Shown here piece by piece: positions 1 through 5,502 of a stretch of 5,502 bases of DNA. The notes under the pieces were generated by a model that saw only the letters and a program-made list of their open reading frames with translations, made no database searches and was not told the origin of the DNA. The stretch spans positions 1 to 5,502 of the forward strand of contig CAJBVC010000794.1 in NCBI GenBank assembly GCA_903958915.1, read 5' to 3'. The DNA comes from an uncultured beta proteobacterium. GTDB taxonomy: Bacteria; Pseudomonadota; Gammaproteobacteria; Burkholderiales; Burkholderiaceae_C. Numbering within the stretch: position 1 is the first letter of the stretch; each line of letters begins with the position of its first letter. A program made the translations under genes and the position numbers.

Positions 1-1870
1 CGGTAAACACCTCGAAACGCCCTTCCAGAGCCAGCACAATGGTTTCTGCCAGACACGCGTAAATCACATTGGGTGGCAAGCCAATGCTCTTGAGACCCTT
101 GACCTTGGTCGGCAAATCAATCTCACCTGATTCGATTACCAACACATCTGGGCGCTTGGCGACATCGGAGGCCGGCAGGTCTAACGGGCGGGCCACGTCG
201 GTGATGACGCAGCCGGGCTTGACCCGCATGATGTCCAGAATTTCCTTACCTGCGCCAGAAGTAGATGTGACGATCATGTCCATATCCGCCAGCAACTCGT
301 TGTAGTCAATGGTGGTGAACACCTTGGCATCCGGCGTTTCCTGCAGGATGGAGGCCTTCAGCTCATCGAGCTTGCTCAGGGTACGCCCCGCAAGGTACAC
401 CTCGTCGAACGACATCGCCAGCAGGCGCGCGCTGACCGAGCCAATGGAGCCGCTGGCACCAATGACCATGGTCTTGGCAGCCACTTTCTTGTTGTGCTGG
501 TTGATGCTGACCAGCCCCATGCGGCGCATGGCATCGGCAGCCGCCCACAACGCTCCGGAGGCGGAGTAGCTGTTGCCGGTGGTGATGGGCAGGCTCGAGC
601 GCCGCGCCACCGTCACACCCGCATCGCCCACCACCTTGGTGAAGGCGCCCAGGCCCATGATCTGCGCACCCATTTTTTCGGCAATGCGGGAAGCATGCAG
701 CAGGCGCCGGTAGGTGAACTCGGGGCTGCGCGACAGCATTTCTTTGGGCGTGCCGCCCACCGAAATCAGCCAGCCTTCGGCCTCTGCCCCGGTGGGAGAG
801 ACGATGTTTTCCATCTTGCAATACACCATGGGCGGCATGTGCGCCGCAAAGGTTTCCACCTTGTCCATGATGAACTTGGGCGTGGCAGCCGGAATCGGGA
901 AGGCCTTGCGAATGTAGTTCTGGCTCAAGGGGTGGATCACAAACGCGAAGCGGCGGATATTGCGGAACTTGCCGGTGGGGTGCAGCAGGCGCGGGCGGAT
1001 ATCGAGCTCACTGAGGATTTCATCGAAGTCGTCGTCCGACACTTCTTCGGGCGACTTCTCCAGCGCCGCAAGAATCATCGCTTCCAGCGTGTTGATGCCG
1101 ATGACTTTGTCAAACAGCTTGGGTGACACGTCCACCACCAGGTTCACCTTGCACTTGGTGAAGAATGCCAGGCGCTCGTCGTCCACCGCCGAGGTGATGA
1201 GCGTCTTGCCTTCCAGATTTGCCATGGTGCCCACCGCATGCAACTCGTGGTAGGTGCCCACGATCACGTGCGACTTGGTCACCGCAGCTGAAATGCGGTT
1301 GTTCTTGAACGCGGTCAAAGAGCGCTCCAGCATTTCACCGGGTCGTCCCGACAGCATCAGCTCGCTGCCCTTGGCAAACAGTTCGAGTTGCTCGAGCGAA
1401 CCGAGCATGGCAGGTGCACCGGTCTGGAACAGGGCATCGGCAAAGCTCAGGTTCTTGGTGTAGTCGGACAGGGCGACCGCCATGTCGTAGTTGCGCATGC
1501 CTGATAGGAACAGCACCAGGTTGTTGTTGAAATAGTTGCCAAGTTCCTTCTGTACATGGCGCACGGCACGCACCTGCAGCAGACGTCGCAACGTGGCACC
1601 GGTGGTTACCGGTACCCGGGTCACCACGTTCATCAGCCGCTGCGTCTCCTTGTTGACCACGGTGCGCAGCCCGACCTGGAAATGGTCGCCAATTTCACCC
1701 AGGCCCACCGCGTCCACATTGTTTTGCTGCCGGCGCAAAAGTTCCCAGGCCTTGGTGGTGTCGTCATCGGCACCGAGACGGCGCACGGAAAAGTCATGGC
1801 CCAGAAAACGGGTCTTGAATTCAAAGTCCTGCTTGGACGAACCGAGGGTGACGGTGACTACTTTCTTCAT
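1..1870 (-). CDS. Two-domain acyl-ACP reductase (AAR)-like dehydrogenase, 3' end beyond window
   Basis: Seen: an uninterrupted minus-strand frame from ATG at 1870 to the window edge gives 623 residues with no stop. AGGAG lies at 1883-1879, 8 nt before the ATG. Residues about 306-623 align by eye along almost the whole cyanobacterial long-chain acyl-ACP reductase: a conserved start (FAFVIHPL, from 308), MGAQIMGLGAFT, the ITTGNSY motif (429-435), a Rossmann glycine motif GASGSIGS (471-478) with Arg496 after the second strand, and YACLAET, whose Cys606 aligns with catalytic Cys294 of the Synechococcus enzyme. By that alignment about 30 residues are missing. Residues 1-300 are a separate domain starting with LGSSK (9-13) and resembling Firmicutes proteins that I remember annotated as quinate 5-dehydrogenase, a name I do not trust. 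Known: AAR reduces acyl-ACP/acyl-CoA to fatty aldehyde with NADPH through a Cys thioester. Inferred: a cytosolic fatty aldehyde-forming reductase working with the upstream alcohol dehydrogenase. No signal peptide or membrane segment is seen. The substrate is not established. Confidence 0.8.
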   Translation of the reverse strand, partial: MKKVVTVTLGSSKQDFEFKTRFLGHDFSVRRLGADDDTTKAWELLRRQQNNVDAVGLGEIGDHFQVGLRTVVNKETQRLMNVVTRVPVTTGATLRRLLQVRAVRHVQKELGNYFNNNLVLFLSGMRNYDMAVALSDYTKNLSFADALFQTGAPAMLGSLEQLELFAKGSELMLSGRPGEMLERSLTAFKNNRISAAVTKSHVIVGTYHELHAVGTMANLEGKTLITSAVDDERLAFFTKCKVNLVVDVSPKLFDKVIGINTLEAMILAALEKSPEEVSDDDFDEILSELDIRPRLLHPTGKFRNIRRFAFVIHPLSQNYIRKAFPIPAATPKFIMDKVETFAAHMPPMVYCKMENIVSPTGAEAEGWLISVGGTPKEMLSRSPEFTYRRLLHASRIAEKMGAQIMGLGAFTKVVGDAGVTVARRSSLPITTGNSYSASGALWAAADAMRRMGLVSINQHNKKVAAKTMVIGASGSIGSVSARLLAMSFDEVYLAGRTLSKLDELKASILQETPDAKVFTTIDYNELLADMDMIVTSTSGAGKEILDIMRVKPGCVITDVARPLDLPASDVAKRPDVLVIESGEIDLPTKVKGLKSIGLPPNVIYACLAETIVLALEGRFEVFT

Positions 1871-1878
1871 CGCAATGG

Positions 1879-1883
1879 CTCCT
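1879..1883 (-). promoter_or_regulatory. Ribosome binding site of the AAR-like gene
   Basis: AGGAG on the minus strand, 8 nt before the ATG at 1870, inside the 69-bp gap after the alcohol dehydrogenase. No terminator-like hairpin with a T-run is seen in the gap (only a 4-bp stem at 1905-1917), which fits co-transcription of the two genes. Confidence 0.7.
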
Positions 1884-1939
1884 GCAAATATTTCGTTATG
1901 GTCTGTGTGCGCGACACGGTTGCTACATGCGGCTTACGT

Positions 1940-3220
1940 TTACGCAGTCTTCTTGATGCGGCGCTTGGCTGCTGGCTTGGGCTCTGGTGGCGCCCCTTTT
2001 GGCAGCGCCAGCCGAATCAGGTCTTCGCACTCTTCCTGCGACATGTAGCGTGGCACCGGGTAACCCGTGTGCGCTTCCCAGCATGCCGCCTTGGCCAATG
2101 CAGGAATGTCAGACTCCTTCAGTGCGGCCAGCGTGGTCGGAATGCCCAGATCGGCATTGAGCTGGTCCACCGCGTCGAGAAACTTCTGCGCCAGCACGTC
2201 CTTGTCTTCGTCCTCGGATCCGACCTTGGCCCGTACCGCCAGCAGCGCCAGCCGTTCGGTGATGGCGGGCGCCGAGAATTTGAGCACCAGCGGCAGCATG
2301 ATGGCATTGGCCAGGCCGTGCGGGGTGTGGTAGAGCCCGCCAAACTGGTGGGCAATGGCATGCACGTAGCCCACGTTGGCGCGGGTGAATGCAAAGCCGG
2401 CATAGGTGGACGCCAGCGCCATCTTCTCGCGTGCCGCCAGGTTCTTGCCGTCGGTGTAGCAGGTGCGCAGGTTCTCGAAAATCAGTCCCACGGCGGACAG
2501 CGCCATGCCGTCGGAGTAGGGCGTGGTCCAGTTCCCGACAAAGGCCTCGATGGCATGGGTCAGCGCATCGATACCGGTGGCTGCCGTGATGTGCGGCGGT
2601 AGCCCGGTCATCAGGCTCGGGTCGAGTGCGGCCATCTTGGGCACCATGCGTGGGTCGACGATGACCAGTTTGCGGTGCTTTTCGGGGTCGGAGATCACCG
2701 CCGCCACGGTCACTTCGGAGCCAGTGCCAGCGGTGGTGGGCACAGCGTAAATCTTGACCGGCGCGCGCAAGCCCTTGAAGTAGCCTGCCAGTTGGCGCAG
2801 CGGCTTGTTGTTGGCCACCGCCACCGCAATCGCCTTGGAGGCATCCATGCTGGAGCCGCCACCAAACGCCACGATGGCATCGCAGCCGTTGGCGCGGTAG
2901 AAGTCAATCCCTTTTTCGATCAGCGGAATCGGCGCATCGGGTGTAATTTCATCAAACACCACAAAGTCGGCACCACCGGCCGTGAGTGCATTGGTCAGAT
3001 CGTTGAGGAGTCCGAGCTTTGAGATGATGCTGTCGGTCACGATCAGGATCTTGCTGTGGCCCATACCGGCAATCGATTGGCCGAGACGACCACTGGAGCC
3101 TGGACCGACCAGCAGAGTGGGCTGGGGAATGGGGATGAAACGGGTGACCAGACCGGCACCGCGCATCAGCGTGCCAAGTCCCGTGGCAACCAATGCGTTG
3201 CGCGTGGATTCGGATATCAA
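1940..3220 (-). CDS. Iron-containing (group III) alcohol dehydrogenase
   Basis: A complete 426-residue NAD(P)-dependent alcohol dehydrogenase of the FucO/AdhB superfamily, interconverting an aldehyde and a primary alcohol in the cytosol. Seen: the N-terminal nucleotide-binding domain carries FGGGSSMD (119-126) and PTTAGTGSE (161-169). The C-terminal helical domain carries GIDALTHAIEAF (216-227) and VHAIAHQFGG through PHGLANA. Matching FucO, the metal ligands are Asp218, His222, His287 and His301, with active-site His291, so it should be active. It is longer than FucO (about 383 residues): about 28 extra N-terminal residues, and a basic Ala/Pro/Lys-rich tail from about 408 (KPAAKRRIKKTA at the end). 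The start is TTG at 3220, chosen because GAGGAG lies 6 nt upstream; the first in-frame ATG is at codon 19. It lies 96 bp after rsmE and 69 bp before the AAR-like gene, which suggests it handles the fatty aldehyde made by that enzyme. Substrate and cofactor preference cannot be read from the sequence. Confidence 0.92.
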   Translation of the reverse strand: MISESTRNALVATGLGTLMRGAGLVTRFIPIPQPTLLVGPGSSGRLGQSIAGMGHSKILIVTDSIISKLGLLNDLTNALTAGGADFVVFDEITPDAPIPLIEKGIDFYRANGCDAIVAFGGGSSMDASKAIAVAVANNKPLRQLAGYFKGLRAPVKIYAVPTTAGTGSEVTVAAVISDPEKHRKLVIVDPRMVPKMAALDPSLMTGLPPHITAATGIDALTHAIEAFVGNWTTPYSDGMALSAVGLIFENLRTCYTDGKNLAAREKMALASTYAGFAFTRANVGYVHAIAHQFGGLYHTPHGLANAIMLPLVLKFSAPAITERLALLAVRAKVGSEDEDKDVLAQKFLDAVDQLNADLGIPTTLAALKESDIPALAKAACWEAHTGYPVPRYMSQEECEDLIRLALPKGAPPEPKPAAKRRIKKTA

Positions 3221-3316
3221 AGAGGTCTCCTCAACAATGGGGGTGCTTGGACCATAGTATGCCCGGGCGCGCAGGTTTTGGGCACCTGCCGCCCCACGGA
3301 TAAACCCTGACGTTTG
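3221..3316 (-). other. rsmE-to-alcohol dehydrogenase spacer with a small hairpin
   Basis: A 96-bp spacer. It contains a 6-bp stem, GCAGGT (3271-3276) with ACCTGC (3284-3289), around a 7-nt loop. No T-run follows on either strand, so this is not a convincing intrinsic terminator. GCCCGGGC (3261-3268) is a short palindrome. On the minus strand CATACT, about 35 nt before the TTG, is a possible -10, but no -35 fits. Whether the dehydrogenase has its own promoter cannot be decided. Confidence 0.35.
3227..3232 (-). promoter_or_regulatory. Ribosome binding site that sets the TTG start of the alcohol dehydrogenase
   Basis: On the minus strand GAGGAG lies 6 nt before TTG at 3220. This strong Shine-Dalgarno is the reason for choosing the TTG over the first in-frame ATG at codon 19. 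An ATG further upstream, in CTATGGTCC, is out of frame. Confidence 0.75.
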
Positions 3317-4063
3317 CTACCCTGCCACGACGAGAGCGGCCAGCGCTGCCAGGGCGGCGGTTTCTGCGCGCAGTACCCGGGGCCCAAGACTGATCGCCGC
3401 AAAGCCGAGATGCAGCGCAGCGTCTTGCTCGAGCGCGCTCAGACCCCCTTCGGGGCCGGAAAGCAGGGTGATTGCACCCAGCCCGGCGTGATTGATACGC
3501 TGCTTTAGCGGCAACGCAGACGCATGCAGTGACAGCAACCAACCCGTGCTCGCATCATCCACGCCCCGTGCTGCCAGCCAAGCAGGCAGGTTGCGCACCG
3601 GGTGAATGCGCGGAACCTGGTTGCCGCCACACTGCTCGCAGGCGGCAACGGCCACACTTTGCCAATGCGCCACTTTCTTCTCGGCACGTTCTCCGGATAA
3701 GCGCAAGACGCTGCGTTCGGTCATGAGCGGCTGGATGCTGGCCGCCCCAAGTTCGGTGGCCTTCTCGACCAGCCAGTCCATGCGGTCATTGGCCGGCATG
3801 CCCACCGCCAGATGGATCTGGCGTGCCACCTCGCGCTCCACCGTGTGGTGTTGTCCCACCAGCACGGCCACATCACTGCGCCCCATGCGGGTAACGGTGG
3901 CGCCGAACTCGCCGCCCGTGGCAGCCTCGGACCAGCCACCGTTGAACAGGGTGATGCTGTCGCCCGGCTGCAGACGCAATACCTGCACATGCCGCGCAGC
4001 GCCCGCAGGCAATTCCAGCGTGGTACCGGTCGCCAGAACAGCGGGACAAAAGAAACGTGGCAT
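3317..4063 (-). CDS. rsmE: 16S rRNA (uracil(1498)-N(3))-methyltransferase RsmE
   Basis: A complete 248-residue protein, close to the E. coli RsmE length of 243. It methylates N3 of U1498 in helix 44 of 16S rRNA, using S-adenosylmethionine, on the assembled 30S subunit. Seen: the N-terminal PUA-like RNA-binding part includes RHVQVLR (24-30) and PGDSITLFNG (33-42). The C-terminal SPOUT knot domain carries the family signatures MDWLVEKATELG (95-106), MTERSV (114-119), the SAM-binding loop LSGPEGGLS (201-209) and SLGPRVLRAETA (225-236). All key motifs are intact. The start is ATG at 4063, giving the MPRFF beginning usual in betaproteobacteria; no good Shine-Dalgarno is visible before it. A TATATT hexamer at 4085-4080 could be a -10, but no matching -35 is seen. 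It is divergent from lptD and is followed in the same direction by the alcohol dehydrogenase, with no clear terminator between them. Probably a housekeeping gene unrelated to its neighbours. Confidence 0.95.
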   Translation of the reverse strand: MPRFFCPAVLATGTTLELPAGAARHVQVLRLQPGDSITLFNGGWSEAATGGEFGATVTRMGRSDVAVLVGQHHTVEREVARQIHLAVGMPANDRMDWLVEKATELGAASIQPLMTERSVLRLSGERAEKKVAHWQSVAVAACEQCGGNQVPRIHPVRNLPAWLAARGVDDASTGWLLSLHASALPLKQRINHAGLGAITLLSGPEGGLSALEQDAALHLGFAAISLGPRVLRAETAALAALAALVVAG

Positions 4064-4078
4064 GACTCGAAATGCTAT

Positions 4079-4135
4079 GAATATAGTAGCTGCTTACGCA
4101 TGCAGGACGGGCGTTGCAAGCACTTTTCTTATATG
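4079..4135. repeat. Imperfect inverted repeat, probably a Comamonadaceae dispersed intergenic element
   Basis: TGCTTACGC (4091-4099) pairs with GCGT (4111-4114) and AAGCA (4118-4122), leaving a 3-nt bulge TGC and an 11-nt loop. The left flank TATAGTAGC joined to TGCTTACGC resembles a 'TAGCTGCTTGCGCTT ... AAGCGCTAGA' type motif that I remember as frequent between genes in Comamonadaceae. The right arm has diverged (GGGCGTTGCAAGC). It lies 16 bp from the rsmE start, so it also overlaps that gene's likely promoter or leader. The family assignment is from memory; the stem is seen directly. Confidence 0.45.
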
Positions 4136-4252
4136 CACCCTAGTCCGTAGGCGGCGTGGGTGTGGTGCCGCGGTAGTCGGCCGTTCGGAGCGATGTCACG
4201 CCGGCGAGTGCGCCCGAAGCAGGCAATGGAAGGGGTGGTTTGCGTGAGGCTC

Positions 4253-4265
4253 ATGGATAATCCAT
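4253..4265. repeat. 13-bp odd palindrome in the lptD/rsmE spacer
   Basis: ATGGAT, a central A, then ATCCAT. It overlaps both candidate -10 hexamers (GATAAT on plus, TAGAAT on minus), so it may partly reflect overlapping divergent promoters rather than a protein site. Confidence 0.25.
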
Positions 4266-4289
4266 TCTACAAAGCCCGTCACTGTTGCG

Positions 4290-4303
4290 GGTTGTCGACA
4301 ACC
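4290..4303. promoter_or_regulatory. Perfect 14-bp palindrome just upstream of lptD
   Basis: GGTTGTCGACAACC reads identically on both strands and ends 13 bp before the first possible lptD ATG. A site of this symmetry could bind a dimeric regulator, or form a small hairpin near the start of the mRNA. I do not recognise the regulator. Confidence 0.35.
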
Positions 4304-4316
4304 ACCTTCCCTTGCG

Positions 4317-5502
4317 ATGGAGTCTGCCGTTTCACCACTCATGCCACATCTGAGTACGCCCACGGCTCTTTGCCTGGCCCTTGGCGTTCTGCTGGCTCTG
4401 GGATGTACGCCGGTTTCTGCGCAAACGGCCGCGGGCGGCTTAACGCTCAAGCCCAGCGGCAGTTTGCAGGAACAACTGCCGCCCAAGCAGGGTGTGCCGG
4501 TTTTTTTGCAGGGCAACCGCATGTCGGGCAGCCCGGATCTGGAGACGGTGATCGAGGGCAACGCCGAATTGCGCAAGTCCGACACCGTCATCCGGGCGGA
4601 CCGTCTCGAATACGACCAATCGCGTGATTTGGCCAAGGCCACTGGCAACGTACGCATCAACCGCTCAGGCAATGTCTACGAAGGCCCCCTGCTGGAGCTC
4701 ACGGTAGAGACCTTTGAGGGGTTTTTCAACGAGCCACGCTACCACTTCCTGCAAAACGAGGCCCACGGGCAGGCCGACCGGGCCGAGTTTCTGGACAAGA
4801 CGCGTACCGTGGTGCACAACGCCAGCTACACCACCTGCCGCCGTCGACCGGGGCCGGACTGGATGCCGGACTGGATTTTGCGTGCCACCACCATCAGCAT
4901 GGATACTGAGGACGATGTGGGTGTCGCCACCGGCGCCGTGCTGAGCTTCAAGGGCGTGCCGATCCTGCCGGTGCCGGCCATCAGCTTTCCGCTCTCGGAC
5001 CGGCGCAAGTCGGGTCTGTTGCCGCCCACGATCGGGCTTGACAATTTCAATGGTGTGGAGGTGGCGCTGCCCTATTACTGGAACATTGCGCCCAACCGCG
5101 ATGCCACGCTGACCCCTACGCTCATGACCGACCGTGGTGTGGACCTGGGCGCGGAGTTCCGTTATCTGGAGCCACGCTACAACGGAATCGTGCGGGGCGC
5201 CTACATGCCAGCAGACCGCCTGCGCGCATCCGATCGCTGGGGGCTGGCTTTCACCCATACCGGCAATGTGGCCACGGGCGTGTCGGCGATTGGCGACGTC
5301 GGGCTTTCCGTCAATCTCAACCGGGTCAGTGACGACAACTACTGGCGCGATTTCACGCGCACCAGTCCATCGCTTACGCAGCGACTTTTGCCCAACGACG
5401 TCAACTTGTCCTGGAGTCGTGGTGCCCTGTCTACTGGAATGCGGGTACTGCGGTGGCAGACTCTGCAGGACGTGACCGCGCCCATTGTTCCGCCCTACGA
5501 CC
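4317..5502 (+). CDS. lptD: LPS-assembly outer-membrane protein LptD, N-terminal half (runs off window)
   Basis: LptD with lipoprotein LptE forms the outer-membrane barrel and plug that inserts lipopolysaccharide into the outer leaflet, receiving it from the periplasmic LptA bridge. Seen: 395 codons open to the window edge, roughly half the usual length of about 800. Residues 17-35 form a hydrophobic segment ending PVSAQ, a likely signal peptidase I site after Ala35. Residues about 75-174 are the OstA/LptA-like jellyroll, ending in YTTC (Cys174). The start of the barrel follows with LSDRRKSGLLPP, the hallmark PYYWNIAPN (252-260) and EFRYLEPRYNG, aligning well with E. coli LptD. Two in-frame ATGs are possible, 4317 and 4341; neither has a Shine-Dalgarno, and the second would still keep the signal peptide. 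The n-region lacks Lys or Arg with either start, which is unusual. In proteobacteria surA commonly follows lptD, but that region is outside the window. Residue numbers use the 4317 start. Confidence 0.93.
   Translation, partial: MESAVSPLMPHLSTPTALCLALGVLLALGCTPVSAQTAAGGLTLKPSGSLQEQLPPKQGVPVFLQGNRMSGSPDLETVIEGNAELRKSDTVIRADRLEYDQSRDLAKATGNVRINRSGNVYEGPLLELTVETFEGFFNEPRYHFLQNEAHGQADRAEFLDKTRTVVHNASYTTCRRRPGPDWMPDWILRATTISMDTEDDVGVATGAVLSFKGVPILPVPAISFPLSDRRKSGLLPPTIGLDNFNGVEVALPYYWNIAPNRDATLTPTLMTDRGVDLGAEFRYLEPRYNGIVRGAYMPADRLRASDRWGLAFTHTGNVATGVSAIGDVGLSVNLNRVSDDNYWRDFTRTSPSLTQRLLPNDVNLSWSRGALSTGMRVLRWQTLQDVTAPIVPPYD

Larger units (their letters stand above)
4064..4316. other. Divergent rsmE/lptD intergenic region
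   Basis: A 253-bp spacer between two divergent genes that must hold promoters for both. It contains an imperfect inverted repeat next to rsmE (about 4079-4135), an odd palindrome at 4253-4265 and a perfect 14-bp palindrome at 4290-4303 close to lptD. Possible -10 hexamers are GATAAT (4256-4261, plus) and TAGAAT (4269-4264, minus), neither with a well-spaced -35. I saw no GGAACTT-type sigma-E -35 element for lptD. The part from 4136 to 4250 shows no recognisable gene. Confidence 0.6.

Noticed and set aside
1..900. Shikimate/quinate dehydrogenase or NAD-dependent epimerase as the identity of the C-terminal domain
   Set aside because: A Rossmann loop alone would allow these, but the collinear match to AAR from its N-terminus through the catalytic Cys is much more specific.
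494..1126. Plus-strand open frame of 210 codons
   Set aside because: Antisense to the AAR-like gene, whose frame is uninterrupted and conserved; the product is His/Arg/Gly-rich without motifs.
1556..2602. Long plus-strand open frame of 348 codons
   Set aside because: It lies antisense to the AAR-like and alcohol dehydrogenase genes and bridges the gap between them. Its product is rich in Arg, Gln, His and Gly with no domain motif, typical of a GC-rich shadow frame.
3271..3289. Hairpin after rsmE as an intrinsic terminator
   Set aside because: Only a 6-bp stem, and no T-run follows it on either strand.
4129..4254. 41-codon minus-strand frame in the rsmE/lptD spacer as a real small gene
   Set aside because: No Shine-Dalgarno, no recognisable similarity, and it ends inside the inverted repeat. 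Kept only as a possible scar in the findings.
4501..4507. Run of seven T in lptD as a possible frameshift or phase-variation site
   Set aside because: The reading frame is intact through it and matches LptD on both sides; a single run of seven is weak evidence for programmed slippage.
4665..5258. Minus-strand open frame of 197 codons
   Set aside because: Antisense to clearly conserved LptD sequence; low-complexity shadow composition and no family motif.

Overview
The window looks like chromosomal DNA of a GC-rich betaproteobacterium, probably Burkholderiales and most likely Comamonadaceae-like (Rhodoferax/Polaromonas/Acidovorax type). I base this on the style of the LptD and RsmE proteins, the high-GC codon use, and an intergenic inverted repeat (about 4079-4135) resembling a dispersed motif I remember from Comamonadaceae genomes. 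The placement comes from memory and was not searched.

Layout. Positions 1-1870 (minus strand) hold the first 623 codons of a large two-domain protein whose 3' end lies outside the window. Its C-terminal half matches the cyanobacterial long-chain acyl-ACP reductase (AAR) family, including the catalytic Cys. Its N-terminal half resembles a poorly characterised family that I remember annotated, perhaps wrongly, as 'quinate 5-dehydrogenase'. Positions 1940-3220 (minus) encode a complete iron-dependent (group III) alcohol dehydrogenase with all metal ligands. Positions 3317-4063 (minus) encode RsmE, the 16S rRNA m3U1498 methyltransferase. Positions 4064-4316 are a non-coding divergent spacer with an inverted repeat and two short palindromes. 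From 4317 (plus) to the window edge runs the first half of LptD, the outer-membrane LPS assembly barrel.

How the genes work together. RsmE, the alcohol dehydrogenase and the AAR-like protein lie in one direction with gaps of 96 and 69 bp, so they may share transcripts. The functional pair is the last two: an acyl reductase that would make a fatty aldehyde from acyl-ACP or acyl-CoA, and an alcohol dehydrogenase that could reduce the aldehyde to a fatty alcohol (or run in reverse). This is the most interesting part of the window: a possible fatty aldehyde/alcohol module built on an unusual reductase fusion. RsmE and LptD are housekeeping genes that probably flank it by chance. No tRNA, rRNA, CRISPR, insertion sequence or phage gene is visible.
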